Program-made: the position numbers and the translations under genes | The notes under the pieces: generated by a model | What the model was told of the DNA's origin: nothing | The model's database searches: none | The model's input: only the letters and a program-made list of their open reading frames with translations | In this document: positions 51,190 through 59,825 of the stretch, one piece after another | Layout: each line of letters begins with the position of its first letter | How positions within the stretch are numbered: position 1 is the first letter of the stretch | NCBI GenBank assembly: GCA_904420015.1 | Contig: CAJFTS010000019.1 | Location: 1 to 64,000, forward strand | Length of the DNA: 64,000 bases | Reading direction: 5' to 3' | DNA from: an uncultured Clostridia bacterium | GTDB lineage: Bacteria; Bacillota; Clostridia; Oscillospirales; Acutalibacteraceae

Positions 51190-53862
51190 TTATACATTTC
51201 CTTTTTTGCGGGCCAGCCGCAGGAAGATCTTGCGCAGCAGATCCGCCGGCACCACCAGGAAGGAGAGCCACAACACCGTCTGAAGCTCCTTCCAGGTCAG
51301 CCCCGCCGTGCGGAAGAGGCTTCCGCCGAAGAAAATGAGCAGCAGCTGCACCGCCACCACCGCCAGCATAATCAGCAAAAAGGACTTGTTTTTGGAAAGG
51401 TGGCCGAGCAGGTTGAGCCGGTGGGTCCGGGCGTTGAAGCTGTTGAACACCCCGCAGAAGATAAACAGCGCGAAGAAGGCCGTCATCAGATAGATGTGAT
51501 CCTGTGCCGGCCGAAACAGCCCGGAAATGGAAGGGAGCTTCAAAAACGCCACGCACAAAAAGATGGTAAAGAGCCCCATGCACACGATCTGGTTGAGCAT
51601 ATAGCGGTTGAGCACCGGCTCATCCCGCCGCTTCGGCCGTTCCTTCATATATTCCTTCAGCGGCGGCTCTCCCGCAAAGGCCAGCCCCGCCAGCGTATCC
51701 ATGATGATGTTGATCCACAGCATCTGGATCACCGTCACCGGCGTGTCGATGCCGATAAAGGGCCCGATGATGGATACCCCCACCGCGCACAGGTTCATGG
51801 TCAGCTGAAAGACGATGAATTTGCGGATGCTCTTGAAAATGGTCCGGCCGTATAGGATGGCCTTGACGATGGAAGCGAAATTGTTGTCCAATATCACGAT
51901 GTCTCCCGCTTCCTTGGCCACCTCCGTGCCCGATCCCATCGCAAATCCCACATCCGCCTTTTTGAGCGCCGGAGCGTCGTTGATGCCGTCCCCCGTCATC
52001 CCGGCCACCAGCCCCATCTCCTGGGATAAGCGTACCAGCCGGCTCTTGTCGGTGGGCAGTGCCCGGGCCACCACCCGCAGGTTCCGCAGGATGCCCTTGA
52101 GTGCCCCGTCGTCCATGGCCGCCATCTCCGCGCTGGTGAGGACCGCCCCCTGGGCATGGGCGCCGATTAAGCCGCATTCCCTGGCAATGGCCGTCGCCGT
52201 TTCCTTGTTGTCGCCGGTAATCATGACCACCTGTACCCCGGCCCCCTGTACCGACTGGATGGCGCCCCTGGCTTCCGGACGCACCTCGTCGCGGATGCCC
52301 GCCAGCCCGATCAGGCACAGGCCCTTGAATTCCCCCTTCTGGGTGACCGGCGTATCCGACACCGCCAGCGCCAGCACCCGAACCGCGTTCTGGGTCATTT
52401 CGTTCCATTTGTGCCGCAGCGGGGTCTTGTCGGAGAAAGGACGCCTGCGTCCCTTCTCATCGTAGTAGTGCGTGCATGCCGATACGATCCGTTCCGGCGC
52501 TCCTTTGATAAGAATCAGATCCTGCCTGCCCTTGATGTGGGCGGCGGAAAATTTGTGGGCGCTGTCAAAGGGCACCGTTTCCAGCTTGGCGTAGCCCTGG
52601 GTGTTTTTGGACAGCGGCAGGACGTATTGAAGCAGCGCCCGGTCGGTGGCGTTGCCGCCCAGCGCCTGCCCCTGGGAGAGGACACTCCCGGAGTTGTAAA
52701 GGCAGTTGAGCTCGATCAGCTCGTAAAGCCCCTTGCAGGCGCGGATCCCGCCGGGCTTCTTCGGCTCCGACCCGTCTCCCAGTACGAACCGGCTAACCGC
52801 CAGCTTTCCCTTGGTCAGGGTTCCCGTCTTGTCGGTGAACAGAATGTTTAAGCTCCCCGAGGTCTCAATCCCCACCAGCTTTCGCACCAGCACCTGGTCC
52901 TTGAGCATCCGCCGCATGTTGGAGGAGAGCACCACCGTAATCATCATCGGCAGCCCTTCCGGTACCGCCACCACTACCACCGTAATCGCCAAGGTCAGCG
53001 CATGGAGCAGGTGGCTGAACACCGCGGGCCAGTCGGCAAACAGCATCGCCATCCGGGCCGGATCAAAGCCGTTGTCCATCACAAAGGAGTGGAACAGATC
53101 CGCAAAGGCCACCAGCCCCGCCGCGCAGTACCCGAGCCGGCTGATGGTTTTCGCCAGCCCCGCCAGCCGCACCTTCAGGGGGCTTTCCCTGGTTTCCTCC
53201 TGCATCTCCTTGGCCATGTCCCCGTAGAAGGTGTGATCCCCCACCCGGCGGATCTGCACCATCCCTTCTCCCGCGCAGACGATGCTGCCCCGAAAGACCT
53301 GGCTGCGGGACATGAGATCGAACGCATCCGGCGGTTCCGCCCCCGGCCTTTTGGTCATCTCCTTGCTCTCGCCGTTTAGGGCCGATTGGTCGATATGTAG
53401 CTCGCCCGATACCAAGACCCCGTCCGCCGGGACCCGTTCCCCCGCCTGCAGCAGCACCAAATCCCCCACCACAATGTCCCCCATGGGAACCGATTGGATG
53501 CCGCCCAGCCGTTTGACCCGGCATTTGATTTTCTGTGCATCCTCCTGGAGCTTAAGGAAGGCCGATTCACTGCCGTATTCCGATAGGGTGGAGACAAAGG
53601 TGGCCAGGAAGATCGCCACCGCGATTCCCACCGTTTCGTACCAGTTGAAATCCCGAAACAGAAAAATCAGGTTGATTGCCAGTGCCGCCAGCAAAATTTT
53701 GATGATCGGGTCGCCGAAGCTTGCTAAAAATTGCCTGAAAAACCCGTTGCGTTTCTTTTGAGTCAACTGATTGGAACCATGGGTTTTCCGGGACCGCTCC
53801 ACCTCCTGCGGGCTAAGCCCCCGTATGACTGCCGGCCTTGCCGGCGCCTTTTTTCCATTCAC
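51190..53862 (-). CDS. P-type Ca2+-transporting ATPase (P2A/PMCA-like)
   Basis: This ~890-residue membrane pump has the full P2 layout: an N-terminal QLTQKKRNGFFRQFLASFGDP region, the actuator loop with ALNGESKEM (TGES type), TM4 with VVVVAVPEGLPM (the PEGL calcium site), the phosphorylated Asp in DKTGTLTKG, KGAPERI, the P-domain TGDGINDAPALKKADVGFAMG, and six C-terminal membrane helices ending in basic residues. It should export Ca2+ using ATP. The start chosen is GTG 53862, because GGAGGAG lies about 10 nt upstream; ATG 53898 is an alternative with a weak ribosome site. It is monocistronic. Confidence 0.92.
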   Translation of the reverse strand: MNGKKAPARPAVIRGLSPQEVERSRKTHGSNQLTQKKRNGFFRQFLASFGDPIIKILLAALAINLIFLFRDFNWYETVGIAVAIFLATFVSTLSEYGSESAFLKLQEDAQKIKCRVKRLGGIQSVPMGDIVVGDLVLLQAGERVPADGVLVSGELHIDQSALNGESKEMTKRPGAEPPDAFDLMSRSQVFRGSIVCAGEGMVQIRRVGDHTFYGDMAKEMQEETRESPLKVRLAGLAKTISRLGYCAAGLVAFADLFHSFVMDNGFDPARMAMLFADWPAVFSHLLHALTLAITVVVVAVPEGLPMMITVVLSSNMRRMLKDQVLVRKLVGIETSGSLNILFTDKTGTLTKGKLAVSRFVLGDGSEPKKPGGIRACKGLYELIELNCLYNSGSVLSQGQALGGNATDRALLQYVLPLSKNTQGYAKLETVPFDSAHKFSAAHIKGRQDLILIKGAPERIVSACTHYYDEKGRRRPFSDKTPLRHKWNEMTQNAVRVLALAVSDTPVTQKGEFKGLCLIGLAGIRDEVRPEARGAIQSVQGAGVQVVMITGDNKETATAIARECGLIGAHAQGAVLTSAEMAAMDDGALKGILRNLRVVARALPTDKSRLVRLSQEMGLVAGMTGDGINDAPALKKADVGFAMGSGTEVAKEAGDIVILDNNFASIVKAILYGRTIFKSIRKFIVFQLTMNLCAVGVSIIGPFIGIDTPVTVIQMLWINIIMDTLAGLAFAGEPPLKEYMKERPKRRDEPVLNRYMLNQIVCMGLFTIFLCVAFLKLPSISGLFRPAQDHIYLMTAFFALFIFCGVFNSFNARTHRLNLLGHLSKNKSFLLIMLAVVAVQLLLIFFGGSLFRTAGLTWKELQTVLWLSFLVVPADLLRKIFLRLARKKGNV

Positions 53863-54055
53863 GCTCGGATCACTCCTCCAATCCCTTGCCGCATCCATCC
53901 CTTGCGGATGCTATATTGTATGGGGGAATGTCCTCCCTTATGACCGCCGGCCGCCTTTGTTTGTCCCTTGCTTGTATCCGCCGCCCCCACATGCTATACT
54001 TTCCCAAAAGGAACCCGATTTTCCCGGCCCGCCGGGACGGCAAAGGAGGATTTTT

Positions 54056-54412
54056 ATGTTCCAGCAGGACTATATCATGCGCCAAGTAGAGATGCTGACT
54101 CAAATCGTCGCCAAGGTTCTTGGGAAGGAGACCGTGGAATACGAATGGGAGGAGGAAGCCCAAAGCGCCGCCGACCATTTGTATCTGCGCCTAATGCGGC
54201 TTGTCGAGGAAGGAAGGCTCAACGAAGGGGAAAACCTGCTGTTTGAGGAGCTTAATCCGGACAACTCCCGCTATCTCGAGGTCGCCCTTGCCTTTTACGC
54301 CAAGCTCAACTCCCTTGACAGCGATACCTTAGAGGCCCACGGCTTTTCGAGAAGAGAGGTGGAGGAGGGCCTGCGGGATGCCGCCGCCCAGTTTGGTTTA
54401 AAGCTGGAATAG
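54056..54412 (+). CDS. DUF6483 family protein
   Basis: The 118-residue protein begins MFQQDYIMRQVEMLTQIVAKVLGK and continues as helices with YLRLMRLVEEGRLNEGENLLFEEL, a TPR-like pattern. It closely recalls the small DUF6483 proteins found in many Ruminococcaceae and Lachnospiraceae; their function is unknown. The start is ATG 54056 with AAAGGAGGATTTTT. It is divergent from the calcium pump gene and convergent with the next small membrane protein gene. Confidence 0.82.
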   Translation: MFQQDYIMRQVEMLTQIVAKVLGKETVEYEWEEEAQSAADHLYLRLMRLVEEGRLNEGENLLFEELNPDNSRYLEVALAFYAKLNSLDSDTLEAHGFSRREVEEGLRDAAAQFGLKLE

Positions 54413-54423
54413 GAAAACGGATA

Positions 54424-54466
54424 AAAAGGAAGGAAGGGTAAGCGGCGGCTTTCCCTTCCTTCTTTC
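54424..54466. terminator. Bidirectional terminator
   Basis: AAAAAGGAAGGAAGGG pairs with CCCTTCCTTCTTT over a short GC-rich loop, between two convergent genes. Confidence 0.8.
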
Positions 54467-54485
54467 ATTTTATCCGAAACCGTTT

Positions 54486-54755
54486 TTACAGGAACAGGAC
54501 CTTCATCAAAAGCGTCGCCACTGCCGCGCCGATGAGGGCGCAGCACGCCATGCGGGTAATGGTTACCACCCGGCTGGCCCGTTTGAGGCTTCCGCCCGGC
54601 TGCCCCATCCCGATGAGCAGCTTGGTTGCTCTCATGCGCAGCTCCGCATCGTTGAGATGGATCATATCGGGGCGCACAAAAAGGATAGCCCGTTCAAAAT
54701 ACTCGTTTTCCGTTTCCGAGACCTCAATAATATGTTTGTTGACACCGCGAATCAT
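54486..54755 (-). CDS. Small membrane protein of unknown function
   Basis: The 89-residue protein has a soluble N-terminal part (NKHIIEVSETENEYFERAILFVRPD, then NDAELRMRATKLL) and one C-terminal membrane helix (MACCALIGAAVATLLMKVLFL). It resembles short tail-anchored proteins conserved in Oscillospirales genomes, which I cannot link to a function. ATG 54755 follows GAGGTGATTTGCT. The upstream region holds many TTTTCCAC boxes. Confidence 0.75.
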   Translation of the reverse strand: MIRGVNKHIIEVSETENEYFERAILFVRPDMIHLNDAELRMRATKLLIGMGQPGGSLKRASRVVTITRMACCALIGAAVATLLMKVLFL

Positions 54756-55212
54756 AGCAAATCACCTCATCCTTACAGATAGCCTTTTGCCGGTTTCCAC
54801 AAATTCCACAGAATTTTCCACCGCTTTCCACAGTATCGGTGGAAGAAAATCCGTCCGGCTTCCATCTGCTGGTATTTTTGTCTGCATATCCAGTGAATAT
54901 ACAGGCTCAACCCGGAAAAAAGCTTGATTTTCTAAGGAAAACCGCGTGCATATACACGGGGTATAGGAGAGTTAACATAAAAGCTGTGGAAAACTCCGTG
55001 GAAAAGGTGGAAAACCCGGCGGAAATTCCAAACAACCGGGGAGAATACGGCATCCGCTCTCCACCAAAACAGAAAAAGGTAAAGTTTATGTAAACTTCTG
55101 TCGATACCCGGAGTTAAAAAACACAGGAGGGTTTTCCACCTTCCTTGGAAAACCCGCCTGTGGAAAACGGTGACGTTTGCGGGAAAGGGAGAATGTTCGG
55201 CCTCAAAAGGGG
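54756..55212. promoter_or_regulatory. Gene-free region with nine TTCCAC boxes resembling DnaA boxes
   Basis: No gene is seen. Boxes of the form T(T/A)TTCCACN occur at about 54794, 54802, 54815 and 54825 (plus strand), at 54985-54993, 54997-55005 and 55006-55014 (as TGTGGAAAA, CGTGGAAAA, GGTGGAAAA), at ~55132, and at ~55159. Those ending in CACA differ from the DnaA consensus TTATCCACA by one base. An inverted repeat AAGTTTA-TG-TAAACTT is at 55082-55097. Confidence 0.5.
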
Positions 55213-55228
55213 CCTCATTAAAAAGGGA

Positions 55229-55280
55229 AAGCCAAAGAGGGAGGGCCGCCGATTATCCGGCGGCCCTCCCTCTTTGGCTT
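55229..55280. terminator. Terminator after the HAD phosphatase gene
   Basis: A 22-bp perfect stem (AAGCCAAAGAGGGAGGGCCG.. and complement) with an 8-nt loop, followed on the minus strand by T-rich sequence. Confidence 0.88.
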
Positions 55281-55293
55281 CCTGTTTTTCGGT

Positions 55294-55920
55294 TTATGTG
55301 GCCTCTCCCAGCAACAGCTTACGAAGCTGCCGGGCGGTTTCAATTTGGTATGCAACCTCAAAATCCTCCAAGGCCGCTTGGCTGTCGAGCCCCCATTTTA
55401 CAAAAGCAATATCCACCCCGCAGCGGTTGCAGGCCTTTACGTCCCGGATCTCGTCCCCTATGTAAAGCAGGCTGGACAGGGGCGCCCCATGCTCCTTGGC
55501 GAATTCCCGGATGGTCTTGTGCTTGCCGAAGAGCCCCTTTGAGGAGACAATTTCCAAATCAAAGGGGAGGGGATGCTGCTGGAAAAACCCGCGGATGTTT
55601 TCCACCGTGTTTGAGGAAAGGATTGCAATCCGGTAGCCCCGTTCCCGGCAATCCTTGAGCAGCGCAAGCATTCCGTCAAACAGACCGATCTTGTGCAGGT
55701 TTTCCCTGTACAGGTCGGTAAACTCCGTTTGAATTTTCATCATAAAGGAGAGCATCCGCACCTTTTGGGTAACCGGCAGGTCGTCCCGGTCCCGGAAATG
55801 CTCCGGCTCCACCTTGGTGATACCGTGGCGTTTGAGCAGGATGTGGGTGATCTCCAGCACCATTCCGTAGGAATCGGCTAAAGTCCCGTCAAAATCAAAC
55901 AGCAGATAGGAGTATTTCAT
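55294..55920 (-). CDS. HAD-superfamily phosphatase (phosphoglycolate-phosphatase-like)
   Basis: The 208-residue protein shows the four HAD motifs: DFDGTLADS (residues 8-16) with the nucleophile Asp, AILSSNTVENI with Ser, the lysine in SSKGLFGKHK, and the acidic LYIGDEIRDVKAC. A helical cap (LLKRHGITKVEPEHFRDRDDL) follows motif 1. It fits small-molecule phosphatases such as Gph or beta-phosphoglucomutase-like enzymes; the substrate is unknown. ATG 55920 follows AAAAAGGGAGATGACCA. It lies 26 nt after the DUF6062 gene and is probably co-transcribed. Confidence 0.9.
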   Translation of the reverse strand: MKYSYLLFDFDGTLADSYGMVLEITHILLKRHGITKVEPEHFRDRDDLPVTQKVRMLSFMMKIQTEFTDLYRENLHKIGLFDGMLALLKDCRERGYRIAILSSNTVENIRGFFQQHPLPFDLEIVSSKGLFGKHKTIREFAKEHGAPLSSLLYIGDEIRDVKACNRCGVDIAFVKWGLDSQAALEDFEVAYQIETARQLRKLLLGEAT

Positions 55921-55946
55921 TGGTCATCTCCCTTTTTCTCTTCCGG

Positions 55947-56618
55947 TCAGCGGGAATCCTTGACCGACCGGGCTACTAGATATTGAATCGTCCGTTCCAC
56001 CGCATCTCTGGAGCTGCCCCAGTCCTCGTTGTTGCCTGCGTTTCGGTAGTCGTACATTTTGCAGTAATGGGATACGTCTCCCTTGAGCTGCGCCAAATAC
56101 CGCCCGGAAACCCGCGCCGCCGCCTCGCAAAAGGCCGCCCGTTCCCGCCGCTTGCGTTTCTGCGCCGCCTTTACCAACTGTTCGTAATGGGGCAGGCAAA
56201 TGTAGGGCTGCTGGTCGAATAGGACGCGGAATTCCTCTTCCTGCACCCACATCCGGCAGACCGTGTCGAGCATCCGTTCCATGCCCCATTGAATTTTGTC
56301 GCACACAAAGCATCCCGCCTCTTCGGTAAGGAAGGAGAGATCCCCTTTGTCAAACACCCGCTCCTGCAGCTCGATCAGCCGGCTTTCCAGCAAAAGCGCC
56401 AAAGACAGCCGGTTTTTCTGAGAAAGCATCTTCCTAAAATGCACTTCGCAGAAGCCCCGGCGGTTGGTCTCCATCCGCACGTCCGGCTCCATCATCGCCG
56501 CTCCCATGATGTATTCCACCATGCGCGCCTCCACCGTGTCCCGCATCCGGCAGATGGGGCAGCCGTCCTTTGGTTCGAATACTTCACTGACCGGGATGGT
56601 GCAAATGTCCTCTCTCAT
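55947..56618 (-). CDS. DUF6062 family protein, probable zinc-binding
   Basis: The 223-residue protein has a repeated cysteine/histidine pattern: CPICRM (~20-25) with CEVHF (~57-61), and CFVCDK (~102) with CLPHY (~140). The two CxxC..CxxH pairs look like two zinc sites or one bridged pair. The rest is helical. It matches the DUF6062 proteins of Clostridia, whose role is unknown. ATG 56618 follows TAGGATGTGATGACCC. It is divergent from the glycosylase gene. Confidence 0.82.
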   Translation of the reverse strand: MREDICTIPVSEVFEPKDGCPICRMRDTVEARMVEYIMGAAMMEPDVRMETNRRGFCEVHFRKMLSQKNRLSLALLLESRLIELQERVFDKGDLSFLTEEAGCFVCDKIQWGMERMLDTVCRMWVQEEEFRVLFDQQPYICLPHYEQLVKAAQKRKRRERAAFCEAAARVSGRYLAQLKGDVSHYCKMYDYRNAGNNEDWGSSRDAVERTIQYLVARSVKDSR

Positions 56619-56729
56619 GGGTCATCACATCCTATGGGTAGAATTGGCCTGTCGCAGAATATTACAATTATACCACAAACCTGCTATAATAGCGATGACA
56701 AACCTGTGAACGAAAGAAGGAAACCCGCT

Positions 56730-57575
56730 ATGCCTCCCATCTGCACCATCCCCCGTTCCGCAATCCTGCTGCACGCGCCCGATTTGGATCTGGCCGCCAC
56801 CCTGCTGTGCGGCCAGTGCTTTCGCTGGGAGGAGCAGGGGGACGGCTTTTTCGGCGTTGTCTGCGACCGGGCGGCCTTTGTAACCCACCGGGACGGGAAT
56901 TTGGTGATCGAGCCCGCCACCCCTCCCAAGGAGGACGAGGAGGCGTTCTGGCGGCGGTATTTCGACCTGGACCGGGATTATGCGGCCCTGCGCCGGAAGA
57001 TGGGCGCCCACCCCGTCCTTCGGCAGGCCCGCGCCTTTGCCCCCGGGATCCATATCCTCCGCCAGCCCTTTTTTGAAACCCTCTGCTCCTTCATCCTTTC
57101 AGCCAACAACAACATCCCCCGTATCAAGGGGATTTTGCAGCGGCTGTGCGTCTCCTTCGGCCCGGCCCTGGAGGACGGGCATTTCGGCTTTCCCAACGCT
57201 CAGACCCTTGCCATGCAGTCTAAGGAGGATTTGGCGCCCCTTCGCTGCGGCTATCGGGCCGGCTATCTGTTGGACGCCGCCAAGCGGGTGGCCGAAGGCA
57301 GCCTGCAAGAGGAGGCGCTGGCCGCCTGCTCCATGGAGGAAGCCAGGCGCGCCCTGCAAACGGTGGCGGGGGTGGGCCCCAAGGTGGCGGAATGCGTGCT
57401 GCTCTACGGCCTTGGGCGGATGGAGGCGTTTCCAGTGGACGTTTGGATGCAGCGCGCCCTTTCGGAGTATTTCCCCGACGGCTTTCCGGAACAATATCGC
57501 CCTTGCGCCGGTCTTGCCCAGCAATATCTCTATCATTGGGTCCGCCGGAGCGGAAAAAGAGGGGAAAAAGCATAA
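56730..57575 (+). CDS. 8-oxoguanine DNA glycosylase (OGG1-like)
   Basis: The 281-residue protein has the OGG N-terminal domain (LAATLLCGQCFRWEEQGDGFFGVV) and the HhH-GPD core: SFILSANNNIPRIKGILQRL, the hairpin TVAGVGPKVAECVLLYGLG with the catalytic Lys, and FPVDVWM with the catalytic Asp. It should remove 8-oxoguanine paired with C and nick the strand, protecting DNA from oxidation. ATG 56730 follows AAAGAAGGAAACCCGCT, and a TGCTATAAT -10 box lies at about 56685. It is separate from fba, which has its own TATAAT at 57616. Confidence 0.92.
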   Translation: MPPICTIPRSAILLHAPDLDLAATLLCGQCFRWEEQGDGFFGVVCDRAAFVTHRDGNLVIEPATPPKEDEEAFWRRYFDLDRDYAALRRKMGAHPVLRQARAFAPGIHILRQPFFETLCSFILSANNNIPRIKGILQRLCVSFGPALEDGHFGFPNAQTLAMQSKEDLAPLRCGYRAGYLLDAAKRVAEGSLQEEALAACSMEEARRALQTVAGVGPKVAECVLLYGLGRMEAFPVDVWMQRALSEYFPDGFPEQYRPCAGLAQQYLYHWVRRSGKRGEKA

Positions 57576-57704
57576 TTTGCAGCAAAAGTCCCTTTCTTTT
57601 TTGTCTTTCTTAGAGTATAATGAGGGGTACAGAAGGGCGGCGTGCCCGCCTAAGGTCCGGCAGCGGAGACGCTGCCTGAAATCGTATAGGAGTGTGATGG
57701 ACGA

Positions 57705-58640
57705 ATGCCTCTGGTAAACACAAGAGAAATGTTCCAAAAAGCATACGATGGCGGTTATGCGATCGGTGCCTTTAACGTCAATAACATGGAGATCATCCAG
57801 GGAATTACCGAGGCCGCCAAGGAGCTCAACGCGCCTTTGATTCTCCAGGTGTCCGCCGGCGCCCGCAAATATGCGAGCCATACCTACCTGATGAAGCTGG
57901 TGGAGGCCGCCTTGATTGAGACCGACCTGCCCATCGCGCTGCACCTTGACCACGGCGACAGCTTTGAGCTTTGCAAAAGCTGCATCGACGGCGGCTTTTC
58001 TTCCGTTATGATCGACGGCTCTCATTACGATTATGAGGAAAATGTGGCCCTGACCCGTAAGGTGGTGGAATACGCCCATGAGCGCAACATCACCGTGGAA
58101 GGCGAGCTTGGCCGTCTGGCAGGTATCGAGGATGCGGTGAATGTTTCGGCGGAGGATGCGTCCTATACCAATCCCGCCCAGGTGCAGGATTTTGTCGAGC
58201 GCACCGGCGTGGATTCCTTGGCAATCGCCATCGGCACCAGCCACGGCGCCTATAAGTTTAAGCCCGGCCAGAAGCCGCAGCTTCGCTTTGATATCCTGGA
58301 GGAGGTTTCCGAGCGTCTGCCCGGCTTCCCCATCGTGCTCCACGGCGCCAGCTCCGTCATCCCGGAGTTTGTGGAAAAGATCAATAAGTTCGGCGGCGCC
58401 ATGCCCGACGCCATCGGCATTCCGGAGGAGATGCTCCGCCAGGCCGCTAAGATGGCTGTGTGCAAGATCAACATCGACTCCGACCTGCGCCTGGCGATGA
58501 CCGCTTCCATCCGGGAGCATTTTGCCCAGCATCCGGATCATTTTGATCCGAGGCAGTATTTAAAGCCCGCCCGCGCCGCCATCAAGGATATGGTCACCCA
58601 TAAGATCAACACCGTTCTCGGTTGTGCCGGCAAGGCGTAA
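57705..58640 (+). CDS. fba: Class II fructose-bisphosphate aldolase
   Basis: The 311-residue zinc enzyme cleaves fructose 1,6-bisphosphate to dihydroxyacetone phosphate and glyceraldehyde 3-phosphate. The motifs are GAFNVNNMEI (~21-30), HLDHGDSFE with zinc His and catalytic Asp, the signature GFSSVMIDGSHYDYEENV, EGELGRLAG, and HGASSV with a later zinc His in GTSHGAYKF. Length and order are those of the FbaA/tagatose group (class IIA/B boundary); with PPi-PFK in the window, a glycolytic role is most likely. ATG 57705 has AGGAG about 12 nt upstream. It is monocistronic and followed by an R1 repeat. Confidence 0.95.
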   Translation: MPLVNTREMFQKAYDGGYAIGAFNVNNMEIIQGITEAAKELNAPLILQVSAGARKYASHTYLMKLVEAALIETDLPIALHLDHGDSFELCKSCIDGGFSSVMIDGSHYDYEENVALTRKVVEYAHERNITVEGELGRLAGIEDAVNVSAEDASYTNPAQVQDFVERTGVDSLAIAIGTSHGAYKFKPGQKPQLRFDILEEVSERLPGFPIVLHGASSVIPEFVEKINKFGGAMPDAIGIPEEMLRQAAKMAVCKINIDSDLRLAMTASIREHFAQHPDHFDPRQYLKPARAAIKDMVTHKINTVLGCAGKA

Positions 58641-58652
58641 GAAAAGTCAAAA

Positions 58653-58889
58653 CCACCGGCAAAGCCGGAGGCAGGAATAAGCCCTAGAAGGGCTTATTCC
58701 CAGCAAGCGTCTCAAGATGCACGAAAATTTATTTCACTTGCATCACTTGCCCCGTACCCCGTAAACAGACGAATCCCCATTTTAACGGAAGCCTTCTGTC
58801 ACCGTAAGGCTGGCTGTTGGCAGCTCGCTTTCCTCGATGCTCAAAGCGAACGCTTTTTTGCGGGACATCTCCACCGGCAGAGCCGGTGG
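58653..58889 (-). repeat. Dispersed intergenic repeat R1, copy B
   Basis: A 237-bp inverted copy of 17857-18094 with the same end hairpins (CCACCGGCAAAGCCGG at the left, CACCGGCAGAGCCGGTGG at the right) and the same internal hairpins (AAGCCCTAGAAGGGCTT and GCGTCTCAAGATGC). It lies 12 bp after the fba stop codon, between convergent genes. I see no target-site duplication. Confidence 0.85.
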
Positions 58890-58905
58890 TCCCCAATAAC
58901 AAAAG

Positions 58906-58939
58906 AAAGGCCCGGAACCACTTGTTCCGGGCCTTTTTT
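58906..58939 (+). terminator. fba terminator beyond the R1 repeat
   Basis: AAAGGCCCGGAAC pairs with GTTCCGGGCCTTT over CACTT, then TTTT. Confidence 0.88.
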
Positions 58940-58971
58940 GCCTGCGCAGGGAAAAGGACGCGCTTTTAAAT

Positions 58972-59010
58972 AAGGAGACGGCCCTAAGAGGATGGGCCGT
59001 CTCCTTTTTT
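58972..59010. terminator. Second, bidirectional terminator
   Basis: AAGGAGACGGCCC pairs with GGGCCGTCTCCTT across 9 nt, followed by TTTT. It probably ends the iorAB-paaK-alkD transcript coming from the other side. Confidence 0.8.
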
Positions 59011-59087
59011 GCATGTATTCCGTTTAAAATTCAGCGCCCCGCCGCTTTGGCAGGGCAGGAACCTCCAAGCCGATCAAGCCTTTCGCA

Positions 59088-59822
59088 TTACCCGCGGGAA
59101 GGCCGTTTTAAGCTGCGGATGTACCCCTTGGTTTCAGGAGAGACCCGGTTGGATTCCGTAATTTTCTGCAGCGCCTTGTTGTAGGTCCAATCGTCCAAAG
59201 GACAGTCGTGCAAAAAGGGCCCGGTCTCATCCGGGAACTTCACGTAGCATACGCTGACAAGCCAGGCGTTTGCCATGCGCACATAATAGTGTTCGCTTTT
59301 TACCCTTCCGCTAGCCTCCAAAATCCGTCTTACCGTGTCTGAGGTGAGGCACTGGCTTAAAAGCAACACCAGCCCCATCCGGACAGCCCAAGGATTCTCC
59401 GAGGATAAAAGCTCGCCTAAGAACGGCCTCCATTCCTCCCGGTGCTTCGCCACCGTTTTGAGTCCCATGCAGGTACTGTCGCAAACTGCCCAGTTGTCGA
59501 TCCTGGGAACAAAGGCGCGTACCTGTTCCATCACGATCTCCGTCGGCTCCATTAGAAATCCCAGCACCAGCCCCTGCAAAAGGATCTCTTCGTAATACCG
59601 CGGGCTTTGCGCCGCCGAAAGGTATCCGTTCCAGTCTCCTTTGGCGATCTGTTTTGCCAGGCTTTTGAGCGCCGGCAGCCGCACGCCCAGCATAGGGGCG
59701 GCCGTATCCGGGATGATGCGGGCGTTGAAATCCCGGTACGCCTCCTCCGCCATGTCTGTAAGACGCCCGACGAGCGCATCGTAGTCCCTGCCCGTAAAGG
59801 GCGTTCTCGTAAAATCCGCCAT
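59088..59822 (-). CDS. DNA alkylation repair protein (AlkD-like)
   Basis: The 244-residue protein is all-helical with the HEAT-like pattern of AlkD proteins: MLGVRLPALKSLAKQIAKGDW near the start, YYEEILLQGLVLGFL, NWAVCDSTC with the conserved Trp-Asp, ENPWAVRMGLVLLLSQCL and YYVRMANAWLVSVCYVKFP. AlkD glycosylases excise bulky or positively charged alkylated bases. ATG 59822 lies 3 nt after the paaK stop codon, so it is the last gene of that operon. Confidence 0.9.
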   Translation of the reverse strand: MADFTRTPFTGRDYDALVGRLTDMAEEAYRDFNARIIPDTAAPMLGVRLPALKSLAKQIAKGDWNGYLSAAQSPRYYEEILLQGLVLGFLMEPTEIVMEQVRAFVPRIDNWAVCDSTCMGLKTVAKHREEWRPFLGELLSSENPWAVRMGLVLLLSQCLTSDTVRRILEASGRVKSEHYYVRMANAWLVSVCYVKFPDETGPFLHDCPLDDWTYNKALQKITESNRVSPETKGYIRSLKRPSRG

Positions 59823-59825
59823 TTA

